Below are positions 50,292-57,830 of a stretch of DNA of 64,000 bases, piece after piece (within the stretch, counting starts at the first letter, position 1; the number at the start of each line of letters is the position of its first letter). A model generated the notes under the pieces. The model was not told the DNA's origin. It saw only the letters and a program-made list of their open reading frames with translations, and did no database searches. The stretch comes from Cytophagales bacterium (lineage in GTDB: Bacteria; Bacteroidota; Bacteroidia; Cytophagales; Thermoflexibacteraceae), in contig JAAFKA010000003.1 of NCBI GenBank assembly GCA_013299115.1, positions 185,394 to 249,393 on the forward strand, in the 5' to 3' direction. A program made the position numbers and the translations under genes.

Positions 50292-51084
50292 AATACTTGC
50301 CTAAAATATCCAACATTTCTTGGTGAATTTTGCCACTTGCCAAGATTTGTCCTGAAAAAAGGTAATCTTTTTCGTTTTTGAAGTTTGATACTTCTCCGCC
50401 TGCTTCTGTTACTAACAAAGCACCCGCAGCCACGTCCCATGCGTTGAGGTTATGCTCATAAAACGACTCAAATCTACCTGCTGCCACATAAGCCAAGTCT
50501 ATGGCTGCCGAGCCTATGCGTCTAAAACCATGTGATTTGTAGATAAATTCGGTAAGCAACCTCATGTATTCAGGCATACGGTCTAAGTGAGAATAAGGAA
50601 AACCTGTGGCTATCAGGCTATCAGCAAGAGCAGAAACAGCAGAAACGGCAATAGCTTTATCATTCAGGTAAGCACCGCCGCCCAACGTGGCGTGAAAACA
50701 CTCTTGCAAATTTGGGTCATAGATAACACCAACTAAGGGATTTTCGTCTTCTACTAAGGCTACACTGCTGCAATACAAAGGCAAACCGTGAATAAAATTA
50801 GTCGTGCCGTCCAAGGGGTCTATTATCCAGTTCAATCCGCCAACTTTGCGTTTGCCTGTGCCTTCTTCGGCTATAAAACCAGCTTGCGGCACTATTTTGT
50901 GTAATTTTTCGACAAACATTCGTTCTGCTTCCTTGTCCACATACGAAACCATGTTGCTTACACCTTTGTATTCGGTCTTGGCTCTGTCGAAAGTATTATA
51001 TTCAGTGCGGATAAAAGCACCCACTTCTTTAGAAATGTTGATAACTTCTTGTTTAATGGCGGCTAAGTCTAAGGCTGTGTTCAC
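50281..51084 (-). CDS. inositol monophosphatase family protein
   Basis: 267 residues. The metal site is shown by IAEEGTG (Glu), IIDPLDGTTNFIHGLP (both Asp) and NAWDVAAGALLVTEAGG near the C-terminus. These Mg-dependent phosphatases act on inositol phosphates, PAP or related sugars (SuhB group). The exact substrate cannot be read from sequence. Convergent with pdxJ. Confidence 0.93.
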   Translation of the reverse strand: MNTALDLAAIKQEVINISKEVGAFIRTEYNTFDRAKTEYKGVSNMVSYVDKEAERMFVEKLHKIVPQAGFIAEEGTGKRKVGGLNWIIDPLDGTTNFIHGLPLYCSSVALVEDENPLVGVIYDPNLQECFHATLGGGAYLNDKAIAVSAVSALADSLIATGFPYSHLDRMPEYMRLLTEFIYKSHGFRRIGSAAIDLAYVAAGRFESFYEHNLNAWDVAAGALLVTEAGGEVSNFKNEKDYLFSGQILASGKIHQEMLDILGKYFNK

Positions 51085-51206
51085 TTGTCTGAGTTTTGGC
51101 TAAAAGTAAAATAGTTCAGTGTTGTTTTCAAAGTTATGTTTTTCGTTTGGAAACTACAAAGTTTTTGCTAAATTTCCTCTTTCATAATTCATAATTTCTT
51201 TACCCC

Positions 51207-51944
51207 ATGAAAGATATAAAAAATTTATTGGCAACAGGTGCAACACTATGTTGTTTTGCAGCCTTGCCTTCTTGCGACTACGCCCACGCCAACGTAACTA
51301 CGTTGATAACGCAAAACTGTGGTGTAAATTGGCAGGTTATCAAGGCAGGGGAAAGTATCCCTAAAAGCATGGCAAATCCTTGTTTTTACAAGATAACCAT
51401 TCCCGACTACCCGATGCAGGGGGAAAGTCGTTTTAAAATCATGTTCAAAGGCAATGTTTTGGCAGATATTGATATCAGTTACAACTACACCATTATAGAC
51501 CCTGTTGCTTTTATTCATGAGGCAAAATATTTGGGCAAGTCAAATGTTAATTCGGAGGACAACTCCAATAAATCGGCGGGCTTTGAGATGGCAGAAAACA
51601 CAGTGATAGACAAAAGGATAAAAGATGTAGCCCGCAGCCTACTTACAAATGAAGACGTAGTGGATTTCAGTCCATCGGATTTTGAGGACAAATTAGTGCC
51701 TAAAGTAAATGAAATGTTGAAAAAATTGGGCGTACAGATAGATTATTTGAGTTTTGTACCTGTTTTTGAGGAGCAAACTCATCAAGCCATAGACGTGGCT
51801 ACGGCTATCAAAATCTACGAAAGTAAAGGTATGCGTGCAGAAGGCATCAGCATCATTACGGCAAAGGCAGGGGCAGCCAAAATAATTTTGCAAAATCCTA
51901 CGGAAAATACTAATACTGCCAATAAAGATGAAGAGGCAGATTAA
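51207..51944 (+). CDS. predicted lipoprotein, faintly SPFH/prohibitin-like
   Basis: 245 residues with an export signal (LLATGATLCCFAALPSC) in which LPSC fits a lipobox. The part from GESRFKIMFKGNVLADIDISYNYTIIDPVAFIHE through VARSLLTNEDVVDFSPSDFEDKLVPKVNEMLKKLGVQIDYLSF matches the order of a Band 7/SPFH domain (strands, then a helix and a late strand with GV-xI). The Ala-rich C-terminal helix (AEGISIITAKAGAAKIIL) also fits. SPFH proteins scaffold membranes or proteases, but as a lipoprotein it would lie outside the cytoplasm, which is unusual. The assignment is moderate. Confidence 0.65.
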   Translation: MKDIKNLLATGATLCCFAALPSCDYAHANVTTLITQNCGVNWQVIKAGESIPKSMANPCFYKITIPDYPMQGESRFKIMFKGNVLADIDISYNYTIIDPVAFIHEAKYLGKSNVNSEDNSNKSAGFEMAENTVIDKRIKDVARSLLTNEDVVDFSPSDFEDKLVPKVNEMLKKLGVQIDYLSFVPVFEEQTHQAIDVATAIKIYESKGMRAEGISIITAKAGAAKIILQNPTENTNTANKDEEAD

Positions 51945-51998
51945 GGGTTAGATAGGAAATATGAAATTAAATTATTCATTATCAACGAATTGATGCTT

Positions 51999-52055
51999 AG
52001 AACTAATATTTCTTAAAGAAATGTTAGTTCTGAGCATTATAGTTGTGGCACTACC
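51999..52055. repeat. relative of the 49261 hairpin
   Basis: AGAACTAATATTTCTT/AAGAAATGTTAGTTCT, followed by GAGCATTATAGTTGTGGCAC and TACC. It has the inner hairpin and right arm of the 49261-49351 element but lacks the left outer arm. Lies just before the convergent phosphatase stop. Confidence 0.8.
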
Positions 52056-52061
52056 AACAAT

Positions 52062-54152
52062 TTATAACCTTACACCCACTACCATAATATCGTCTAATTG
52101 GCTCTCGTCTGCCATCCATTCTTTCAGGGACAGTTCCAAACTTTCGCGTTGAATTTCGGTGTGCAGGTCGTGGACAGAAAATAACAATTCTCTAAATTTA
52201 CGCCCCATAAATTTCTTTTTGCTCTTGCCCCCAATCTGGTCGCCATAGCCGTCAGAATATAAGTAGAGCATAGTAGGTTGGGTAATATCTATGGTGTGTT
52301 TTTCAAAAGTTAGATTTTGTCTGATGTGCGTACCGCCAATACCCATACGCGTGGCTTTTAGTTCTATCAATTCTTTGTTCTGCACATAACAAATAGAATT
52401 CATAGCCCCTGCATACTCCACTACCTTATTTTTTTGGTCTATGTTTATAATGGCAATGTCCATTCCATCACGATTGTCTGTAATAGACTGTTGCAAAACC
52501 CTGTTAATTTCTACATTCATTGTTTCCAAAATCTGTTCAGGCGAATGAATGTCTAACAAGTGGACAATTTCATTCAATAGATTGACACCAATCATAGACA
52601 TTAAAGCCCCTGGCACGCCATGCCCTGTGCAGTCGGCTGCCACCATCACACAACGCCCATCTTTCAGGGCTGCAAACCAATAAAAATCTCCCGAAACTAT
52701 ATCACGTGGCTTGTAGAAAATAAAAAAGTCTTTAAGAGTTTTTGCAATTTCCTCGTGCAAAGGCAAAATAGCTGCCTGTATCCTGCGGGCGTAGGTAATA
52801 CTTGCCGTAATATTTGCATTTTTATTTATCAATTCTTTTTTCTGCTGCTCGACAAAATCCACCGTAGAGTGCAATTCCTCGTTGGTTTGGCTCATTTCCT
52901 CTATCAAGGTGTTGAGTTCTTCGGTTCTTTCCTGCACTTTTTTCTCTAAGGTATTGTTGGCATCTAAAATTTCTTTTTGATAAGCTGCTACTTTGGTTGT
53001 CATGTCGTCAAAGGAATGTGCCAACTCACCAATTTCGTTTTTGAGATTCATCTCTGCACGTTGGCTGAAATCTCCTGCTGCTATTCGTTTCGTAACTTCG
53101 TTTAGCTTGCGAATGGGCTTGGTAAAGAGGGCAGCAATGTTGAAAGCTGCAAAAACAAATAAAAATAGCGTGCAAACGACAATAATGAGGAGTAAATTTC
53201 GCAATTCTTTGATAGGAGCAAAAGCCTCTGCGGTTTCCTCTTTTATCACAATGCCACTGCGGAGGGCAGGTACATAATGCCAATGAGCAAAAACTTCATT
53301 GCCTTTGTAGTCTAACACCACGCCATAGCCTGTTTCTGCACTTACTGCCCTTCTTACCCCTTCTCCTTTGTTGTTTTTGAAGTCATCTACCATTAATTTT
53401 TTTATAGGCTCGTCTGCTCGTTGGTATCTCGTGGGGGTCAGAAAAATAACTTCGTCTTTAATTTTGGTAGCCAAAATAATTTCGCCTGTATTGCCCATAC
53501 CTGTATAATTTTGCACGGCTTTGTTCATTTTCTCCAAATTAATGCCAACCACCAAAACCGCCACTGCCCTGCCATTTTCTGTACGAACAGGCGTAGAGAT
53601 AAAAGTTGATAGTTCTCCCTGATTGGGCAAATAGCCAAAATCTGCAAAATCTGGTTGCAAAATAGTATTGGCACGCAAAAAACTTTGGGTAAGCAAAGAA
53701 TTTTTATAGTCTGCACCCAATAAATTAGTGCCAACGGGGACAACAGTGTGTGTAGAAAGCAATACCTCGCCTTTTGGTGCTACCAACAAAATATTTTTGA
53801 AACCAAAAATAGCTCGATATTTTTCAAATAGTTTGCCGTAATTGGTCGTAGCAATAGGCAAATTGACTGCTTTATTTGGTAAAGTAGGAGTAGCTGCCAA
53901 CTGCTCGGCTGCTAAAATCAGTTCAGGTACTTGCGAAATGGTGAAAGCATTAGCCATTTGCTCCTCCACAAATTGGTTAATTTCCGCAATTTGGTAAGTG
54001 GCAATAGCTTTCAATTTGTCTGTAAGTTCTGTTCGCAAGGTATTTTCTGCATTGCGATAACTCACATACACCAACAAACTCTCGACAGGAAATTCTATCA
54101 ACAAGAGTAAGAGTAGTAATTGCCAACCTATTTTTGATTTTAATAATTTCAT
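52062..54152 (-). CDS. Cache-HAMP-SpoIIE/PP2C phosphatase
   Basis: 696 residues. Membrane segment near 10-28, a periplasmic dCache-like sensor to about 300 with NTGEIILATKIKDEVIFLTPTRY, a second membrane segment (LLLIIVVCTLFLFVFAAFNIAALF), a HAMP domain (KPIRKLNEVTKRIAAGDFSQRA), a coiled coil and a PP2C phosphatase with AADCTGHGVPGALMSMIG and LDDIMVVGVRL. It would sense a small extracellular molecule and dephosphorylate a cytoplasmic serine, as in partner-switching systems. Its phosphatase half closely resembles that of 2812-6216. The urea/amide-binding protein gene begins 63 bases upstream on the same strand. Confidence 0.9.
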   Translation of the reverse strand: MKLLKSKIGWQLLLLLLLIEFPVESLLVYVSYRNAENTLRTELTDKLKAIATYQIAEINQFVEEQMANAFTISQVPELILAAEQLAATPTLPNKAVNLPIATTNYGKLFEKYRAIFGFKNILLVAPKGEVLLSTHTVVPVGTNLLGADYKNSLLTQSFLRANTILQPDFADFGYLPNQGELSTFISTPVRTENGRAVAVLVVGINLEKMNKAVQNYTGMGNTGEIILATKIKDEVIFLTPTRYQRADEPIKKLMVDDFKNNKGEGVRRAVSAETGYGVVLDYKGNEVFAHWHYVPALRSGIVIKEETAEAFAPIKELRNLLLIIVVCTLFLFVFAAFNIAALFTKPIRKLNEVTKRIAAGDFSQRAEMNLKNEIGELAHSFDDMTTKVAAYQKEILDANNTLEKKVQERTEELNTLIEEMSQTNEELHSTVDFVEQQKKELINKNANITASITYARRIQAAILPLHEEIAKTLKDFFIFYKPRDIVSGDFYWFAALKDGRCVMVAADCTGHGVPGALMSMIGVNLLNEIVHLLDIHSPEQILETMNVEINRVLQQSITDNRDGMDIAIINIDQKNKVVEYAGAMNSICYVQNKELIELKATRMGIGGTHIRQNLTFEKHTIDITQPTMLYLYSDGYGDQIGGKSKKKFMGRKFRELLFSVHDLHTEIQRESLELSLKEWMADESQLDDIMVVGVRL

Positions 54153-54184
54153 TTTGCAGAGTTAGAAAATAACAATTTGCTGTT

Positions 54185-54208
54185 CACACGCTAAAGCGTA
54201 TGCTACAT
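54185..54208. repeat. ACGCTAAAGCGT repeat, single copy
   Basis: CACACGCTAAAGCGTATGCT lies in the 62-base gap between the two minus-strand genes. If they are co-transcribed, it lies in the mRNA between them as a hairpin. Confidence 0.85.
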
Positions 54209-54214
54209 TCACAA

Positions 54215-55456
54215 CTAATTTACCTTTGCCCAGTTTTTCCCCCAACCTTCATACAAGTTGGTCAAAAAAGTTTCCCATTCCTCCCTTTTTCTATGTTTGG
54301 GGAAGGGAACAGGCTCTACTGGTTTTTCAGACGACCAAACAGTTTCTACATCACCGTAACCTCTGAACCTACCTATACGCACAGTCTTCCAAGTATGTTG
54401 CGTCTTGCCGTCTATGTAAACCAGTCCTTCGGGGGCATTGAAACTTTGGTTTGCCAAGTGTTTTCGCACCTCGTTTACTTCTGACGTGCCTGCCTCCGCC
54501 ACTGCCTTTGCCCACAAATGCACACTGATATAACCAGCCTCTATGGGGTCGTCTGTTACCAAATCTTCGCCATATTTCTTTTTGTAGTTCGCAACAAACT
54601 CTTGATTTTCAGGGCTTTGTATAGATTGAAAGTAGTTCCAAGCTGTATAATCACCTTTCATTGTTTCTATGTCCATACTCCGCAATTCGTCTTCGGCTAT
54701 GCTAAACGAAAAAGTTGGTATTTTTTCGGGTGTGATTCCTGCTGCTCTTAGGTATTTAAAAAACTCCAAATTCGAGTCGCCATTGATGTTATTGAAAATT
54801 ACATCGGGTTTGGCTGCAATAATTTTGTCAATCATTGGTTTTACGTCTTTGCTACCCAAAGGCACAAATTCATCGCCTACGACTTCTCCGCCTAATTGGG
54901 CTACCAAATCTTTGATAATGGCAGAGGCGGTGCGAGGAAATACATAATCTGACCCAACAATAAAAAATCTTTTGCCTACATTGTCAAAAGCCCATTTGGT
55001 GGCGGGTTGCAGCTGTTGGTTGGGGGCTGCCCCTGTGTACACAATGTTTGGAGATTGTTCCAACCCTTCGTATTGAATAGGGTAAAATAACAAATGATTA
55101 TGTTTCTCAAAAATAGGCTTTACGGTCTTTCGGCTGGCAGAAGTCCAGCAGCCAAAAATCACATCGACTTTTTCCTCTGTTATCAATCTTTCGGCTTCGG
55201 TAGCAAAATGTCCCCAATTAGATTTGCCATCTACTGTGATAGGTACTATTTTTTTGCCCAAAAGCCCACCTTTTGCATTCAGTTCGTCTATTGCCATCAA
55301 GGTTGCATTGACTACTGCCTTTTCGCTAATAGCCATAGTCCCCGATAAGGAGTGCAAAACACCTACCTTAATTTCTCCGCCTATTTGCTGCTGCGATTGG
55401 CAACCTAACCAAGAACACAAAAGTAAAAAAAATATGCACTGTTTTGTTAGTTTCAT
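54215..55456 (-). CDS. urea/short-chain-amide-binding lipoprotein (UrtA/FmdD-like)
   Basis: 413 residues from ATG 55456, chosen because MKLTKQCIFFLLLCSWLGC is a full lipoprotein signal (lipobox LGC); the 62 codons before it have no such character. The mature part is a type I periplasmic binding fold: KVGVLHSLSGTMAISEKAVVNATLMAIDELNAKGG, IFGCWTSASRKTVKPIFEK, LLFYPIQYEGLEQSPN, NTYxG-type and FNNINGDSNLEFFKYL blocks. These fit UrtA/FmdD/AmiC-like proteins that bind urea, formamide or short amides. No UrtBCDE permease or ATPase genes are nearby, so it may serve sensing rather than uptake. Confidence 0.88.
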   Translation of the reverse strand: MKLTKQCIFFLLLCSWLGCQSQQQIGGEIKVGVLHSLSGTMAISEKAVVNATLMAIDELNAKGGLLGKKIVPITVDGKSNWGHFATEAERLITEEKVDVIFGCWTSASRKTVKPIFEKHNHLLFYPIQYEGLEQSPNIVYTGAAPNQQLQPATKWAFDNVGKRFFIVGSDYVFPRTASAIIKDLVAQLGGEVVGDEFVPLGSKDVKPMIDKIIAAKPDVIFNNINGDSNLEFFKYLRAAGITPEKIPTFSFSIAEDELRSMDIETMKGDYTAWNYFQSIQSPENQEFVANYKKKYGEDLVTDDPIEAGYISVHLWAKAVAEAGTSEVNEVRKHLANQSFNAPEGLVYIDGKTQHTWKTVRIGRFRGYGDVETVWSSEKPVEPVPFPKHRKREEWETFLTNLYEGWGKNWAKVN

Positions 55457-55533
55457 ACACAACTTATAAAGTGGGCAAAAATTAGTAATTTTTAGGAGAT
55501 TAACAAAGGAAATTGTGTTTTTTATCTCCATCT

Positions 55534-55564
55534 CTTGAATAACTACTATTTTTTTGTATATTTG
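55534..55564 (+). promoter_or_regulatory. promoter of the CBS protein gene
   Basis: CTTG at 55534-55537 and TATATTTG at 55557-55564, 19 bases apart, match TTTG-N19-TAnnTTTG with one mismatch. The ATG at 55593 follows 28 bases later, which excludes the upstream ATG at 55554 that lies inside this promoter. Confidence 0.75.
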
Positions 55565-55592
55565 CATAGACTTACCAAAATTTTTTGTAGAC

Positions 55593-56258
55593 ATGATAGC
55601 CAGTGATTTGATAAACCCCATGATTCCTCCACTTAAAAGCACCGACTCTGTGCAAAAAGCCTTGAATTGGATGAGTCAGTTTAGGATTCACCAGCTTCCA
55701 TTGGTTGACCACTACATCTATAAAGGCTTGATTTCAGAGGAAGTTTTATATGATATTAACCAACCAACAGCTAAGATTTCAGATATTTTACCCGACCATG
55801 CGGAGGTGTATGTTACTGAAAATCAGCACTTTTATGATGTGATTAAGGCTACGGAAAAAAATCACCTGCCTTTGGTAGCTGTGCTGAACGAAGACAAAAA
55901 ATTTTGCGGAGTCATCACAGTAAGAGATACTATTAATGCCTTTGCTCGAACTTTTGCTACTCAAAGTTCAGGGGCTATTTTGGTAATTTCTATGCGTGAG
56001 TATGACTATTCGATGGCTGAAATTAGCCGTTTGGTAGAGGAAAACCACATCAAAATCCTAAGCAGCTACCTCGAATCTGATGCCTACGACCCTACAATGG
56101 TCAAGCTAACCCTCAAATTGGACAAGGCAGACGTTTCGCGTGCCATAGCCACTCTTGAAAGGTTTGAGTACAACGTCATTGCCAAATTTCAGGACACTGA
56201 AACGCCAAACTTAGACAAAGAAAGATTGGACTTGCTTTTTAAGTACCTAAATCTCTAA
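55593..56258 (+). CDS. CBS-domain protein with ACT-like end
   Basis: 221 residues. Residues 1-125 form a CBS pair: DLINPMIPPLKSTDSVQKALNWMSQFRIHQLPLVD then YVTENQHFYDVIKATEKNHLPLVAVLNEDKKFCGVITVRD. The C-terminal part (GAILVISMREYDYSMAEISRLVEENHIKILSSYL) has the strand-helix order of an ACT domain. CBS pairs bind adenosyl nucleotides. A soluble regulatory protein is likely, with an unknown partner. Related CBS-ACT proteins are common in Bacteroidota as stand-alone genes. Confidence 0.88.
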   Translation: MIASDLINPMIPPLKSTDSVQKALNWMSQFRIHQLPLVDHYIYKGLISEEVLYDINQPTAKISDILPDHAEVYVTENQHFYDVIKATEKNHLPLVAVLNEDKKFCGVITVRDTINAFARTFATQSSGAILVISMREYDYSMAEISRLVEENHIKILSSYLESDAYDPTMVKLTLKLDKADVSRAIATLERFEYNVIAKFQDTETPNLDKERLDLLFKYLNL

Positions 56259-56267
56259 ATGTTATAT

Positions 56268-57590
56268 TTATTTTACTTTCGAGCTTACCGTTGCATACAA
56301 GTCAAATTCGGTGGAATCTGTAACTTCGGCTTGCACAAAATCTCCCAAACGGCAATACGTATTTTTTGCGTCTATCAACACTTCGTTGTCCACTTCGGGG
56401 GAGTCGTGTTCTGTTCTGCCTATCCAATAGCCACTTTCTTTGCGGTCTATCAATACTTTGTAAGTTTTTCCAATTTTTTCTTGGTTTAGAGCAGCCGAAA
56501 TGTCCTCTTGCACCGCCATAACGGTATCTACTCTTTCCTCTTTTACCTCCGCAGGCACGTCATCTGCAAAACTGTGTGAGTGCGTATTTTCCTCGTGAGA
56601 ATAAGCAAAAACTCCCAACCTATCGAAACGCATGGTTTTCACAAAGGTCAGCATTTCCTCAAAGTCTGCTTCGGTTTCTTGGGGGTGACCAGCAATTAAA
56701 GTAGTTCGCAAGGCAATATTTGGCACTTTTGCCCGAATAGTAGCTATCAAATCCTCGGTTTTTTCTCTGGTAATTCCTCTACGCATCAGTTTAAGCTGTT
56801 TGGTAGAGCCATGTTGGAGAGGCATATCGAGATACTTGCAAATATTGGGTCTTTCGGCTATCACGTCAAGCACTTCCAGAGGGAAACCCGCAGGGTAAGC
56901 ATATTGCAAACGTATCCACTCTACACCCTGCACATCAGAAAGTTGTTTTAGTAAATCTGCCAAAGTTCGTTGTTTGACTGTATCTAAACCATAATAGGTA
57001 AGGTCTTGGGCTATCAAAATCAATTCTTTTGTGCCGTTTTTTACCAAGTTTTTTGCTTCTTGCAAAATTTCATCTACTGTTTTCGATACGTGCTTGCCCC
57101 GCATGAGAGGAATGGCACAAAAAGAGCAAGGTCTGTCGCAACCCTCCGATATTTTGAGGTAAGCATAGTGGTTGGCGGTGGTTAGGGTTCTTTCGCCTAC
57201 CAATTCGTGTTTGTAATCTGCCTTAAATTTTTTGAGCAACAAAGGCAAATCTCTGGTGCCAAAATAGGCATCTACCTGTGGAATTTCTTTTTCTAAGTCG
57301 TCTTTGTAGCGTTGCGAAAGGCAACCTGTTACATAGAGTTTTTCTATTTCGCCTTGCTCTTTTGCCTCTGCAAAACGCAAGATGGTTTCTATTGACTCCT
57401 GTTTTGCTCGGTCTATAAACCCGCAAGTATTGATGACGATAATATTGGCATCATCTTTCTTAGATTCATGCACTGCATTCAAACCATTGCCTTTGAGTTG
57501 GGTAAGCAACACTTCGGAGTCCACCAAATTCTTGGAACAACCCAAAGTAATGACGTTGATTTTATCTTTTTTCTGACCTTTCGTTTTCAA
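56268..57590 (-). CDS. rimO: ribosomal protein S12 methylthiotransferase RimO
   Basis: 440 residues if it starts at the TTG at 57590. A radical-SAM enzyme that methylthiolates Asp88 of S12 using two iron-sulphur clusters. N-terminal cluster cysteines are in TLGCSKN, INTCGF and VTGCLSQR, and the radical SAM cluster is in CDRPCSFC. A C-terminal TRAM domain ends the protein. The start is set by the promoter at 57610-57640: an ATG at 57701 lies upstream of it, and the TTG begins LKTKGQKKDKINVITLGCSKN, just like other Bacteroidota RimO N-termini (MKTK...KINVITLGCSKN). E. coli RimO is 441 residues. Confidence 0.95.
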   Translation of the reverse strand: MKTKGQKKDKINVITLGCSKNLVDSEVLLTQLKGNGLNAVHESKKDDANIIVINTCGFIDRAKQESIETILRFAEAKEQGEIEKLYVTGCLSQRYKDDLEKEIPQVDAYFGTRDLPLLLKKFKADYKHELVGERTLTTANHYAYLKISEGCDRPCSFCAIPLMRGKHVSKTVDEILQEAKNLVKNGTKELILIAQDLTYYGLDTVKQRTLADLLKQLSDVQGVEWIRLQYAYPAGFPLEVLDVIAERPNICKYLDMPLQHGSTKQLKLMRRGITREKTEDLIATIRAKVPNIALRTTLIAGHPQETEADFEEMLTFVKTMRFDRLGVFAYSHEENTHSHSFADDVPAEVKEERVDTVMAVQEDISAALNQEKIGKTYKVLIDRKESGYWIGRTEHDSPEVDNEVLIDAKNTYCRLGDFVQAEVTDSTEFDLYATVSSKVK

Positions 57591-57609
57591 AGCTGTGTCT
57601 GTTTTGGTG

Positions 57610-57640
57610 CAAAGGTAGCAAAGAAAACCTTGTTTACAAA
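57610..57640 (-). promoter_or_regulatory. consensus promoter of rimO
   Basis: On the minus strand TTTG (57640-57637) is followed after exactly 19 bases by TACCTTTG (57617-57610), a perfect match to the Bacteroidota primary sigma consensus. The leader to the TTG start is only about a dozen bases. Confidence 0.85.
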
Positions 57641-57830
57641 GAATAAGTGTAGAAAAGCTGTTGAAAGTTACAAGACGATAAACTAAACACACAGCTAACA
57701 CACATTAGGCAGACTTTAATGGATAAAAGCTAAGAAATCTGTGCTTTATTTGTACAATCAGTGTCATCTGGACTAAAGTCCAATGCTATTAAGCTAAGAA
57801 ATGTGTTTTTAGTGGGGCTGCCTAAGTGCA

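Noticed and set aside
55457-55642. 62-codon N-terminal extension of the UrtA-like protein
   Set aside because: It would bury the lipoprotein signal, and it overlaps the divergent promoter at 55534-55564.
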